Under the pieces are notes generated by a model that was not told the origin of the DNA, did not search any database, and saw only the letters and a program-made list of their open reading frames with translations. Shown piece after piece: positions 1 to 8,148 of a stretch of DNA of 64,000 nt (positions within the stretch are counted from its first letter, which is position 1; every line of letters starts with the position of its first letter). The translations under genes were made by a program, and so were the position numbers. Source of the DNA: DATJLY01 sp035532935 (GTDB lineage: Bacteria > Pseudomonadota > Alphaproteobacteria > ATCC43930 > CGMCC-115725); assembly GCA_035532935.1 (NCBI GenBank), contig DATKQE010000106.1, positions 1 to 64,000 of the forward strand. Direction: 5' to 3'.

Positions 1-1532
1 TTGACGAAATCGGGCAGCGCAGCGGTATAGCTTTCGGAATACCGGGCCCCGTGCAGCAATTCCTGCCACTGGCGCACCATGCCCATGTACTGGTTGTTGA
101 GGATGAACACCTTCACCGGCAGCTTGTACTGGGCGATCGTCGACATCTCCTGAATGTTCATCAGGATCGAGGCTTCGCCGGCAATGTCGATGACCAGCGC
201 GTCGGGATGCCCGATCTGCACCCCCATCGCCGCCGGCAGCCCATAGCCCATCGTGCCGAGCCCGCCCGAGGTCATCCAGTGGTAGGGCTGCTCGAACTTG
301 AAGAATTGCGCCGCCCACATCTGGTGCTGGCCGACTTCGGTGGTTATGAACGGGTCACGCCCCTTGGTCAGTTCATAGAGCCGCTCGATCGCGTATTGCG
401 GCTTGATCAGGTCGGCGCGCGAGTGATCGTAGTGCAGGCAATCGCGCGCGCGCCACGCACCGAGCTGCGTCCACCACGCCTTGCGCGCCGCGCCGTCAGG
501 CCGCATGCCCGATTGCCTCAGCGCCGCCAGCAGGCTCTCCAGCACCCGGCCGCAATCACCGAGCAGCGGCACGTCGACCCGCACGTTCTTGTTCAGAGAC
601 GACGGGTCGATGTCGATGTGGATTTTTTTCGAGCCCGGCGAGAACGCGTTGAGCCGGCCAGTCACCCGGTCGTCGAATCGCGAGCCGACCGCGACCATCA
701 CGTCGCAATCGTGCATCGCCATGTTGGCCTCGTACGTCCCATGCATGCCGACGAGGCCGAGATGCTGTCTCTCGGAGGCGGGAAACGCGCCCAGCCCCAT
801 CAGGGTCAGCGTGCACGGATACCCGGTCATCTTGACAAGTTCGGCGAAGAGCGCGCAGGCGCGCGGGCCGGAATTGATGATGCCGCCGCCGCCATAGAAG
901 AGCGGCCGCTTCGCTTCGGCGATGAGCGCGGCCGCCTCCCGGATCCGCTCCGGATCGGGCACGCGCTTCGGGCGATAGGTCTTGTGCTCGCTCACCGCAT
1001 CGGGCGCAATGTAACGCCCGACGGCGAACAGCACGTCCTTGGGCAGATCGACCACGACCGGACCGGGACGGCCGGTGCGCGCGACATAGAACGCCTCGTG
1101 CACCACCCGCGCGAGGTCGTTCACGTCCTTGACGAGGTAATTGTGCTTGGTACACGGCCGGGTGATCCCGGTCGTGTCCGCCTCCTGGAACGCGTCGTTG
1201 CCGATGAGATGCGTCGGCACCTGGCCGGTCAGGCACACGAGCGGCACCGAGTCCATGAGCGCGTCGGTAAGGCCGGTGACCGCATTGGTCGCTCCCGGAC
1301 CGCTCGTCACCAGCACCACCCCGACCTTGCCGGTCGTGCGCGCATAGCCCTCGGCCGCGTGCACTGCACCCTGCTCGTGCCGCACCAGGATGTGGCGCAA
1401 CCGGTTCTGCTTGAAAAGCGCATCGTAGATCGGCAGGACGGCGCCGCCGGGATAGCCGAAAATGACATCAACGCCCTGATCCACCAGGGCTTTGATGAGC
1501 ATTTCCGCACCCGCCATCGGTTCCGACGCCAT
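1..1532 (-). CDS. ilvB: Acetolactate synthase large subunit, C-terminus cut by window edge
   Basis: Catalyses condensation of two pyruvates (or pyruvate plus 2-ketobutyrate) in branched-chain amino acid synthesis, using thiamine diphosphate (ThDP), FAD and Mg2+. About 510 of roughly 585 residues are present. The N-terminal ThDP domain has FGYPGGAVLPIYDAL and the activating glutamate (about E53) in RHEQGAVHAAEGYAR. The ThDP/Mg site reads IDIAGEASILMNIQEMST, so the usual GD is GE here. The ATG at 1532 gives the canonical N-terminus. It lies 36 bases downstream of miaA on the same strand and probably shares its transcript. The regulatory subunit ilvN would be expected beyond the left edge. Confidence 0.93.
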   Translation of the reverse strand, partial: MASEPMAGAEMLIKALVDQGVDVIFGYPGGAVLPIYDALFKQNRLRHILVRHEQGAVHAAEGYARTTGKVGVVLVTSGPGATNAVTGLTDALMDSVPLVCLTGQVPTHLIGNDAFQEADTTGITRPCTKHNYLVKDVNDLARVVHEAFYVARTGRPGPVVVDLPKDVLFAVGRYIAPDAVSEHKTYRPKRVPDPERIREAAALIAEAKRPLFYGGGGIINSGPRACALFAELVKMTGYPCTLTLMGLGAFPASERQHLGLVGMHGTYEANMAMHDCDVMVAVGSRFDDRVTGRLNAFSPGSKKIHIDIDPSSLNKNVRVDVPLLGDCGRVLESLLAALRQSGMRPDGAARKAWWTQLGAWRARDCLHYDHSRADLIKPQYAIERLYELTKGRDPFITTEVGQHQMWAAQFFKFEQPYHWMTSGGLGTMGYGLPAAMGVQIGHPDALVIDIAGEASILMNIQEMSTIAQYKLPVKVFILNNQYMGMVRQWQELLHGARYSESYTAALPDFV

Positions 1533-1568
1533 GACCCGCTCCTTGCGCCAAAAGCCCAACCTAGTCAG

Positions 1569-2513
1569 CTAGTTCCGGGCGGTCAATAGGCACTGACGAA
1601 TAAATGCAAAAATTTCTGGAAGCAAACTTTCCGAAAATTGCGTCTCGAACGTAGGCCCGTGCAGCCCAGCCATGCGATGCCGCATCCAGGTGTATTGCCG
1701 CTTGGCGTAGCGCCGGGTTGCTTGCTGCGCCGCAGCAATCGCCTCCTCCCGTCCGAGCCGGCCGGACAGCCACAGCCCGATCTCGCGCACGCCGACCGCC
1801 TTCATCGCCGGCCGGTCGTCCGGCAGTTGCCGCGCCAGCAGCGCCTCGGCCTCGGCGACCCCACCGTCCTGCATCATCGCGACCAAGCGGGCGTCGCAGG
1901 CGGCATAGAGCGCGGCCCGCGGCGGCAGCAGCGTGACCGCCGCGACTTTGCCGAGCGCGTCGGTCCGGGACAGGCGCTGCCATTCGCCGAGCGGCCGGCC
2001 GGTGGCAGCGACGACCTCGTAGGCGCGCAGAACCCGCTGCGTGTCGCCGGGAGCAAGCCGCGCTGCGCCGGCAGGATCCCGGTCGGCGAGCAGGGCGTGA
2101 AACCTGACGCTGCCAATTTGAGCATGGAGCTTGCGCCCATCCTCGCGTATTGCCTCAGGGATGGGCGGCACGGGTGCCAGACCATGGATGAGAGAATGGA
2201 TGTAAAGACCTGTTCCTCCTGTTATAATCGGTATCCTTCCGGCCGCACTCGCGGCCGCGATTTCGGCCAGCGCCAATGCCTTCCAGCGTCCCGCCGAGCA
2301 GGATTCGGCGGCATCGATCATGCCATAGAGGCGATGCGGCGCCCGCGCCTCTGCCTCGGGCCCCGGGCGCGCCGTCAGCACGCGCAGGTCGCGATAGACC
2401 TGCATGCTGTCGGCATTGATGACCGTGCCGGCGAATTCCTCGGCGAGCGCCAGCGCGAGCGCGGACTTGCCCGAGGCGGTGGGTCCCGCGACGATGAGGA
2501 TGGGAGCTGGCAT
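1569..2513 (-). CDS. miaA: tRNA dimethylallyltransferase MiaA
   Basis: Transfers an isopentenyl group from dimethylallyl diphosphate to A37 of tRNAs that read codons starting with U. The 314 residues match the family length. A P-loop GPTASGKSALA lies at residues 9-19, the catalytic/substrate motif DSMQVYRDL at about 35-43 and GGTGLYIHSL near residue 100; the C-terminus holds the usual RRYAKRQYTWMR tRNA-binding stretch. It is divergent from serB (65 bases between starts) and followed by ilvB on the same strand, an arrangement common in alphaproteobacteria. Confidence 0.96.
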   Translation of the reverse strand: MPAPILIVAGPTASGKSALALALAEEFAGTVINADSMQVYRDLRVLTARPGPEAEARAPHRLYGMIDAAESCSAGRWKALALAEIAAASAAGRIPIITGGTGLYIHSLIHGLAPVPPIPEAIREDGRKLHAQIGSVRFHALLADRDPAGAARLAPGDTQRVLRAYEVVAATGRPLGEWQRLSRTDALGKVAAVTLLPPRAALYAACDARLVAMMQDGGVAEAEALLARQLPDDRPAMKAVGVREIGLWLSGRLGREEAIAAAQQATRRYAKRQYTWMRHRMAGLHGPTFETQFSESLLPEIFAFIRQCLLTARN

Positions 2514-2577
2514 CGCCGCGTTCTAGCACGGGCCGGGGCGGCTTGCGTTTGCCAGCGGCGGGGCGGATAACCGCCGC

Positions 2578-3480
2578 ATGGCCGCCAGCGTGCTTACGCT
2601 CATCGCCGCGCCCGAAGCGGGCGCACGGCTTGCGGCCGCCGCAGCGGCAGCCGCGGACGCCATCGCCGCGCTTGGCGCCAAGATTTCGGGCACGGATTGG
2701 CTGGCCCCCGGCATTGCCTGCGACGTTCTTTTCGACGCGCTCGATCCCGGCGGGGCGGATGCGGCGGCACGCGCGGCGCTCGGCGGCGCGGCGGTCGATG
2801 TCGTGGCGCAGCCGCAAGCGGGACGGCGCAAGCGCCTGCTCGTCGCCGATCTGGAGTCGACGATCATCGCCAACGAGATGCTCGAGGAGCTCGCCGACGC
2901 GATCGGGCGCCGCGCCGAAGTCGCGGCGATCACGCGCCGGGCGATGAACGGCGAGATCGAGTTCGTCGCCGCGCTCAAGGAGCGGGTCGCGCTGCTCAAG
3001 GACCTGCCCGAAAGTGTCCTCGCTACGGCCGGGGCACGCATCCGCATCGATCCGGGCGCGGCCGCGCTCGTCGCCACCATGCGCGCCCAGGGCGCGCGGA
3101 CGGCGCTCGTCTCGGGCGGGTTCGGCGTCTTCGCAAGCCCGATCCGCGACGCACTCGGCTTCGATCTTGCGGTCGCCAACGAGCTCGAGATCAAAGCCGG
3201 CCGCCTCACCGGCACGGTACGCGAGCCCATTCTCGCCGGCGACAGCAAGCTCGCCACGCTGAAGCGGCTGGCGGCGGAATTGGGGTTGCCGCTCGCGGCG
3301 ACGCTCGCGGTGGGCGACGGCGCCAACGATCTCCCGATGATCGAGGCGGCGGGGCTCGGCGTCGCCTATCACGGCAAGCCCGCGGTGGCGGCGCGTGCGC
3401 GTGCGCGCATCGATCATGCCGACCTCGCCGCCCTGCTTTATGTGCAAGGCTATCGCAGCAGCGAAATCATCGCCGCGTGA
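2578..3480 (+). CDS. serB: Phosphoserine phosphatase SerB
   Basis: HAD-superfamily phosphatase that releases L-serine from phosphoserine, the last step of serine synthesis. Residues 1-85 form the divergent N-terminal region; the HAD core follows, with motif I VADLESTIIANEM (nucleophile D91), motif II SGGFGVF and motif IV VGDGANDLPMIEAAG. The second acidic residue of motif I, normally Asp (DxD), is Glu at position 93 (codon gag). Otherwise the protein is complete at 300 residues. The ATG at 2578 is the first plausible start. It faces away from miaA; a decayed dehydrogenase begins at its stop codon. Confidence 0.93.
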   Translation: MAASVLTLIAAPEAGARLAAAAAAAADAIAALGAKISGTDWLAPGIACDVLFDALDPGGADAAARAALGGAAVDVVAQPQAGRRKRLLVADLESTIIANEMLEELADAIGRRAEVAAITRRAMNGEIEFVAALKERVALLKDLPESVLATAGARIRIDPGAAALVATMRAQGARTALVSGGFGVFASPIRDALGFDLAVANELEIKAGRLTGTVREPILAGDSKLATLKRLAAELGLPLAATLAVGDGANDLPMIEAAGLGVAYHGKPAVAARARARIDHADLAALLYVQGYRSSEIIAA

Positions 3481-3717
3481 GCGACCGGCGGCCGCTCGAA
3501 GGAGGACGCACGCCGCTCTTCGACCTGACGCACAAGGTGGCGCTCGTGACCGGCGCCGGCAGCAGCCGCGTCTTCGCGCGCGGGCTTGCCGCTGCCGGGG
3601 CGCAGCTCGTCTGCGCCGATCGCGATCTCAAGCGCTCTGCGCGGCGTGTTCCTGGCGACGCGCGCCGCCCTACCGGTGATACCGGCGGAGGCCGGCGGCT
3701 GGACCGCCGCCTGAGGC
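3477..3717 (+). pseudogene. Remnant of a short-chain dehydrogenase/reductase
   Basis: Three collinear pieces of an SDR protein are squeezed into about 240 bases. From a GTG overlapping the serB stop, one frame gives FDLTHKVALVTGAGSS, then GLAAAGAQLVCADRDL: the start of a Rossmann fold with its TGxxxGxG loop damaged. In the neighbouring frame follow GVFLATRAALPV (the helix before the active site in SDRs) and the typical C-terminal ending GGWTAA with a stop at 3717. The catalytic Ser-Tyr-Lys region is missing. I infer internal deletions plus a frameshift; no function is expected. Confidence 0.7.
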
Positions 3718-3721
3718 GCGG

Positions 3722-4951
3722 TCAGGCCGGCGCGTCGAAGGCTGCGAGCACGCCGAGCGCCTCGTCGATATCCGCCGCCGTGTGATCGGCCGAGATCTGG
3801 AAGCGGATCTCCTCGTCGCCGCTGGGCACGACCGGAAAGCTGAGCCCGGTCGCGAGAATCCCGTGCTGGCGCAGATGGCGCACCAGCGCCGCGGTGCGCC
3901 GGCCGTCGCGCACCATGAGCGGCACGATCGGATGCTCGCCGGCGATGGTCTCGAAGCCGAGCCGGCCGAGGCCCGTCTTGAACCGAGTCGTCATCGCGCG
4001 CAGATGCGCCAGCAGCTTCGGTCCGTCCGGGCCGTCGACCAGCGCGACCGCCGCGCCCGCCGCCGCCGCCTCGCCCGGCGCAATCGGGTTGGAATAGACG
4101 TAATAGGGCGAGGTCTCGCGCAGATAGTCGACGACGGCAGCGCTTGCGGCGACATAGCCGCCATTGACGCCGAACGCCTTGCCGAGCGTCGCCACCAGAA
4201 TGTCGGCGGCAGCGCCCGTTTGCTCCTCGGTGCCGCGGCCGGTCGCGCCCAGCGCGCCGACGCCGTGCGAATCGTCGATCACGGTGAGCACGTTTTCCGG
4301 GAACGCGGCATCGTGGCGGCGCGTGATGGCGGCGATCGCGGCCAAGGGCGCATGATCGCCGCGCATGCTGAAGATGCCGTCGGAAACGACGATGGCGCGG
4401 CGGCAGGATTTCGCCGCCGCCGCCAACCCGGCTTCGAGTTCACCCATATCGAGGTGGCGGTAGACGTGAAGTTCGCGCGGCCGGGCGAGACGGACGGCAT
4501 TGATGATGCAGTTGTGGTTGAGCGCGTCGCTGATGATCGCGGTCTCGGGCGTGACGAGCGGCGGCAGCAGCCCCATCATCGCCGCATAGGCGGAGCTGAA
4601 CACCATTGCCGCCGCACGCCCGTGAAACGCGGCGAGACGCCGCTCGAGCGCAAGATGCGGCGCCCAGGTGCCGCTGATGAAGCGCACTGCGCCGGGCCCG
4701 GTGCCGAAGCTGCGCACGCCCTCGTCCGCGGCCGCAACCACCGCCCGATGGAGCGACAGCCCGAGATAGTTGTTGGCGTTCATGCGCAGGAACGGCCGGT
4801 CGCCCTCGCCTTCGACGCGGTAGCGCGGGCCGCGCCCGCCCGCCGCCGGGAGAACGCCGGCGATCACGGTTTCCGCGCCCTTGAGGCGTCCCTCCGCTTC
4901 GAGCGCGGCCAGCGCGGCGCGCAGAGTCGTCTCGATCCGGTCATGCGGCAT
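3722..4951 (-). CDS. kbl: 2-amino-3-ketobutyrate CoA ligase (glycine C-acetyltransferase)
   Basis: PLP enzyme of the alpha-oxoamine synthase family; cleaves 2-amino-3-ketobutyrate with CoA to glycine and acetyl-CoA. In 409 residues the visible motifs are NNYLGLS (about 60), the substrate/PLP region SDALNHNCII (about 141), VIDDSHGVGALG (about 225) and the Schiff-base lysine K258 in ATLGKAFGVNGGY. It lies 27 bases downstream of the tdh-like gene on the same strand, so the two threonine-to-glycine steps form an operon. Other family members (5-aminolevulinate or KAPA synthase) are less likely given this partner. Confidence 0.88.
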   Translation of the reverse strand: MPHDRIETTLRAALAALEAEGRLKGAETVIAGVLPAAGGRGPRYRVEGEGDRPFLRMNANNYLGLSLHRAVVAAADEGVRSFGTGPGAVRFISGTWAPHLALERRLAAFHGRAAAMVFSSAYAAMMGLLPPLVTPETAIISDALNHNCIINAVRLARPRELHVYRHLDMGELEAGLAAAAKSCRRAIVVSDGIFSMRGDHAPLAAIAAITRRHDAAFPENVLTVIDDSHGVGALGATGRGTEEQTGAAADILVATLGKAFGVNGGYVAASAAVVDYLRETSPYYVYSNPIAPGEAAAAGAAVALVDGPDGPKLLAHLRAMTTRFKTGLGRLGFETIAGEHPIVPLMVRDGRRTAALVRHLRQHGILATGLSFPVVPSGDEEIRFQISADHTAADIDEALGVLAAFDAPA

Positions 4952-4978
4952 GTTTCACTCCCCGCTTCCCGCGCCCGC

Positions 4979-5938
4979 TCAGCGCGCGGGCTTGAGCCGT
5001 TCTCCTAGCCTCTCGAGCATGTCCTTCGACATCGCCGCGAGGTCGTAGCGCGGCGCCCAGCCCCATTCCGCGCGCGCCGCCGAATCATCGACCCCGCGCG
5101 GCCAGGAATCGGCGATGGCCTGGCGCACGGGATCGACCTCGTAATCGATGACGAAGCCCGGAACGTGCTCGCGGATCGCGGCGGCGAGATGCTCCGGGTC
5201 GAAATTCATGGCGGCAAGGTTGAAGGCATTGCGGTGGATGAGCCGCGCCGGGTCCGCCGCCATCAGCTCGAGCACGGCGCGAATGGCATCGGGCATGTAC
5301 ATCATGTCGAGCCGCGTGTCCGGGCGCAGAAAACAGGTGTAATGGCGGTAGCGGACGGCCTGGTAGAAAATCTCGACGGCATAATCGGTCGTGCCGCCGC
5401 CCGGCGGCGCGACATGCGACACCAGGCCGGGGAAGCGCACGCCCCGCACGTCCACGCCGAACCGCCGCGCGTAGTAGTCGCACAGCAACTCGCCCGAGAC
5501 CTTGGTGACACCGTAGATCGTGGTCGGGCGCTGCACCGTGTCCTGCGGCGTGAAGTCGCGCGGCGTGGTCGGGCCGAAAGCGCCGATGGAACTCGGAAAG
5601 AACACGGCGCAGCGATATTGCCGCGCCGTCTCGAGCACGTGATAGAGGCTGCCGACATTGAGTTCCCACGCCGCCTGCGGGCGGTCCTCGGCGACGGCCG
5701 AGAGCAGCGCGGCGAGATGATAGATCGTGCCGGCGCCGCGCCGGCGCACCACGTCCTGGAGCTGCTCGGGCCGGGTGCAGTCGAGATGCTCGAAATTGCC
5801 GTCCGCCTCGGCGGCGCCGGTTGCGGGCATGCGGATGTCGCTGGCGATCACGCGGTCGGCGCCGAAGCGCCGGCGCAGCGCCGGGACCAGTTCCGCGCCG
5901 ATCTGCCCCGCCGCGCCGGTGACGAGAATGTTATCCAT
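4979..5938 (-). CDS. tdh: L-threonine 3-dehydrogenase, NAD-epimerase-like (short-chain) type
   Basis: Oxidises L-threonine to 2-amino-3-ketobutyrate with NAD+. The extended-SDR fold shows the Rossmann motif VTGAAGQIG near the N-terminus, the catalytic YGVTK motif (Tyr and Lys) and the subfamily signature FPGLVSHVAPPGGGTTDYAV. I place the start at the ATG at 5938, which has a GAGGG 9 bases upstream; the in-frame TTG at 5947 has no spaced ribosome site. It is upstream of, and probably co-transcribed with, kbl. It is not related to the zinc alcohol-dehydrogenase type of E. coli Tdh. Confidence 0.88.
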   Translation of the reverse strand: MDNILVTGAAGQIGAELVPALRRRFGADRVIASDIRMPATGAAEADGNFEHLDCTRPEQLQDVVRRRGAGTIYHLAALLSAVAEDRPQAAWELNVGSLYHVLETARQYRCAVFFPSSIGAFGPTTPRDFTPQDTVQRPTTIYGVTKVSGELLCDYYARRFGVDVRGVRFPGLVSHVAPPGGGTTDYAVEIFYQAVRYRHYTCFLRPDTRLDMMYMPDAIRAVLELMAADPARLIHRNAFNLAAMNFDPEHLAAAIREHVPGFVIDYEVDPVRQAIADSWPRGVDDSAARAEWGWAPRYDLAAMSKDMLERLGERLKPAR

Positions 5939-6007
5939 CCGGCGCAACCCTCGGGCGGCGCGGCACCGCCACGATAGCGGCCGACCGCCGTCCCCAGCGC
6001 GTCCCGC

Positions 6008-7531
6008 TCACCCCTGATCGATCCTGACGGCGACGAAGCGTAGATCGCCCTGGCGGTCGACCAGCAAGAGCACCGATTTCCGGCCGGCTTTCTTCGCCGC
6101 GTCGATGATGCTGCCAACCTGACCCACGCTCCGGACCTCTTCCTGCGCCACCTCGACGATCACGTCGCCGACGCGCACGCCCTTCTCCGCCGTCTGGCTC
6201 TTCGCATCGACGCCCATGACGACCACGCCCGCGGCATCGGCGGCGAGACCGAAGCGGTTGCGCAGATCGGGCGTGAGATCGGCGAGCGAAAGTCCCAGCA
6301 CCTTGACGGCATCCGTCGGGGCGGGCGGGGTCTGCTGTTTCTGCGGCAGGATCGCCGGCTGCGGTTCTTCCTTCAGCTCACCCACCGTCACCTCGACCCT
6401 CACCTCCTTGCGCTTGCGCCACAGCGTCACCTTGACCTTCTTGTTGATTGGCGTCTCGGCGACGATGCGCGGCAGGCGCCGCATGTCGGTCACCGGCTTG
6501 CCGTCGAAATCGAGGATGACGTCGCCGGGCCGGATGCCCGCCACCTGCGCCGGTCCACCGTCCTTGACGCCGGCGATGAGCGCGCCCCGGGGCTTGTCGA
6601 GGCCGAGGCTCTCGGCGATTTCGTCGGTCACGCTCTGGATGTTGATGCCGAGCCAACCGCGCCGCGCGTGGCCGTAGAGCCGGATCTGTTCGATCACCGG
6701 CCGCGCCATGTTCGAGGGCAGCGCAAAGCCGATGCCGATCGAGCCGCCCGAAGGCGAATAGATCGCCGTGTTGATGCCGATCACCTCACCGTCCATGTTC
6801 AACAGCGGACCGCCGGAATTGCCGCGGTTGATGGCGGCGTCGGTCTGGAGGAAATCGTCATAGGGCCCGGCATCGATCTCGCGCGACCGGGCCGAGAGGA
6901 TGCCTGCCGTAACCGTTCCGCCGAGCCCGAACGGATTGCCGATCGCCAGCACCCAATCGCCGATGCGCACCTTGTCGCTGTCGCCGAATTTGACGAAGGG
7001 CAGCGGCTTCGGCGCCTTGATGCGTAGCAGCGCCACGTCGATCTCGGTATCGCGTCCGACCACCTCGGCCTTGAAGTTGGTGTTGTCCTGCAGCGTCACC
7101 GTGATCTGGTCCGCGTCGGCGATGACGTGGTTGTTGGTCACGACCAGCCCCGAGGGATCGATGATGAAGCCCGAGCCCAGCGACGTGGCGCGCTGCGGCA
7201 TCGCCTGAGGCTCACCGGGATGCTCATGATTGAAGAAGTCCTTGAAGAACTCCTCGAACGGCGAGCCGGGCGGGAATTGCGGCCTGTCGGGGCCGGGGCC
7301 GCGGCCGGGTTTGATGATTTCGGTGGTGGAGATGTTGACGACCGCGGGCAACAGCTTGGCGGCGAGATCGGCGAAGCTGTCCGGGGCCGGCCGCGCCCAC
7401 GCAGCCGCCGGCATCAGCAACGCAACCAGGACCGACATCGCCAATAGCCGGCGCAATGCCGACTCGGCACCGCCGCACCGGCCGCCCCCCATAGGCCGAG
7501 GGACGGGCCGGCGCAGAATGGCTCGAGACAC
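6008..7531 (-). CDS. degP: Periplasmic Do-family serine protease (DegP/HtrA)
   Basis: Envelope protease/chaperone for misfolded proteins. From the GTG at 7531 (AGGGAG 8-9 bases upstream) the protein has 507 residues. It carries a signal peptide ending near AAAWA, a trypsin-like domain with His135 (TNNHVIA), Asp165 (TEIDVALL) and Ser239 (GNSGGPLL), a PDZ domain (RGWLGINIQSV onward) and a second, shorter PDZ domain at the C-terminus. A proline/glutamine-rich linker separates the PDZ domains. hflKC lie upstream on the same strand after a 0.6 kb disturbed stretch; the three could once have been one transcription unit. Confidence 0.92.
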   Translation of the reverse strand: MSRAILRRPVPRPMGGGRCGGAESALRRLLAMSVLVALLMPAAAWARPAPDSFADLAAKLLPAVVNISTTEIIKPGRGPGPDRPQFPPGSPFEEFFKDFFNHEHPGEPQAMPQRATSLGSGFIIDPSGLVVTNNHVIADADQITVTLQDNTNFKAEVVGRDTEIDVALLRIKAPKPLPFVKFGDSDKVRIGDWVLAIGNPFGLGGTVTAGILSARSREIDAGPYDDFLQTDAAINRGNSGGPLLNMDGEVIGINTAIYSPSGGSIGIGFALPSNMARPVIEQIRLYGHARRGWLGINIQSVTDEIAESLGLDKPRGALIAGVKDGGPAQVAGIRPGDVILDFDGKPVTDMRRLPRIVAETPINKKVKVTLWRKRKEVRVEVTVGELKEEPQPAILPQKQQTPPAPTDAVKVLGLSLADLTPDLRNRFGLAADAAGVVVMGVDAKSQTAEKGVRVGDVIVEVAQEEVRSVGQVGSIIDAAKKAGRKSVLLLVDRQGDLRFVAVRIDQG

Positions 7532-7682
7532 GAGCGGTACTCCCTGGACGAGTGCGGGGCGCAATCACACCAATCTACGTGACTTCGCCGGCGCATGAAA
7601 GACGCTCGTCGCCGCCGCCGTCCCGGGCGGCCCGATTTCCCTGCCTTCCTAGGGCGTTAGAGCCGATCCAGGAAGTTGAGAT

Positions 7683-7801
7683 TCAGGCGGCATGATTTGG
7701 TTGGGTCAAGCGCCGCGGCATGAAGCAGTTCATGGCGAGGCGGACGAAGGCGACGACGGTGCGCGCGTATCGCTGAAAATCGCGCCGGCGGATCGTGGCG
7801 G
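7683..7801 (-). pseudogene. Possible C-terminal remnant of an IS5-like transposase
   Basis: One minus-strand frame reads TIRRRDFQRYARTVVAFVRL followed by AMNCFMPRRL and a stop. This resembles the basic and then hydrophobic tail that ends many IS5-type DDE transposases (pattern RR.ATRY....  ..F..LA). Only about 40 codons remain and no catalytic motif or inverted repeat is visible. The call rests on pattern similarity alone. The fragment overlaps, in another frame, the tail of the hypothetical ORF 7730-8098. Confidence 0.3.
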
Positions 7802-8098
7802 TGTCGGGTCACTGAAACGGACTCCGGATTTGATTGCATCATCGTCGCCGGAGCTGTTCGGTCGTTTGCCAGGCCCTACCCGGACGGGATTTCCATTTGA
7901 AAAGACGGTGTGTCCAGCGCGGACGTGGTGGATGCCATCGGCGCAGAAGGAGGTTGCGATCGCGCCAGTCCGTCCGCCGGCGCGCTGGCAGTGGAGCATG
8001 GCATTGCCGTTGGCGAAATTGATCGCACCCGTCGGTCCATCAATGCTGAAAACCTTCTCGGGAGCGCTGCTCGCGAGCGCAGCGCAGACATCGGCCAC
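7730..8098 (-). CDS. Hypothetical protein, possibly truncated
   Basis: A 122-codon GTG-initiated reading frame downstream of hflC. I do not recognise the family. The first 80 residues look protein-like (VADVCAALASSAPEKVFSID, then GPTGAINFANGNAMLHC and two further cysteines), while the last 40 residues are low in structure and overlap the putative transposase remnant. The frame stays open upstream of the GTG for about 12 codons. This could be the remains of a gene interrupted by an insertion sequence, or a chance frame. The 7565-8148 interval contains nothing else I can support. Confidence 0.25.
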   Translation of the reverse strand: MADVCAALASSAPEKVFSIDGPTGAINFANGNAMLHCQRAGGRTGAIATSFCADGIHHVRAGHTVFSNGNPVRVGPGKRPNSSGDDDAIKSGVRFSDPTPPRSAGAIFSDTRAPSSPSSASP

Positions 8099-8148
8099 CG
8101 TGACAGCAACCTTGCAATCGCTCGCTCCTGGCGACGCGTGGCGTTGCT

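Noticed and set aside
51..1589. Long plus-strand open frame (512 codons) opposite ilvB
   Set aside because: The minus strand encodes acetolactate synthase with all family motifs; the plus frame is Arg/His/Gly-rich and typical of antisense shadows in high-GC DNA.
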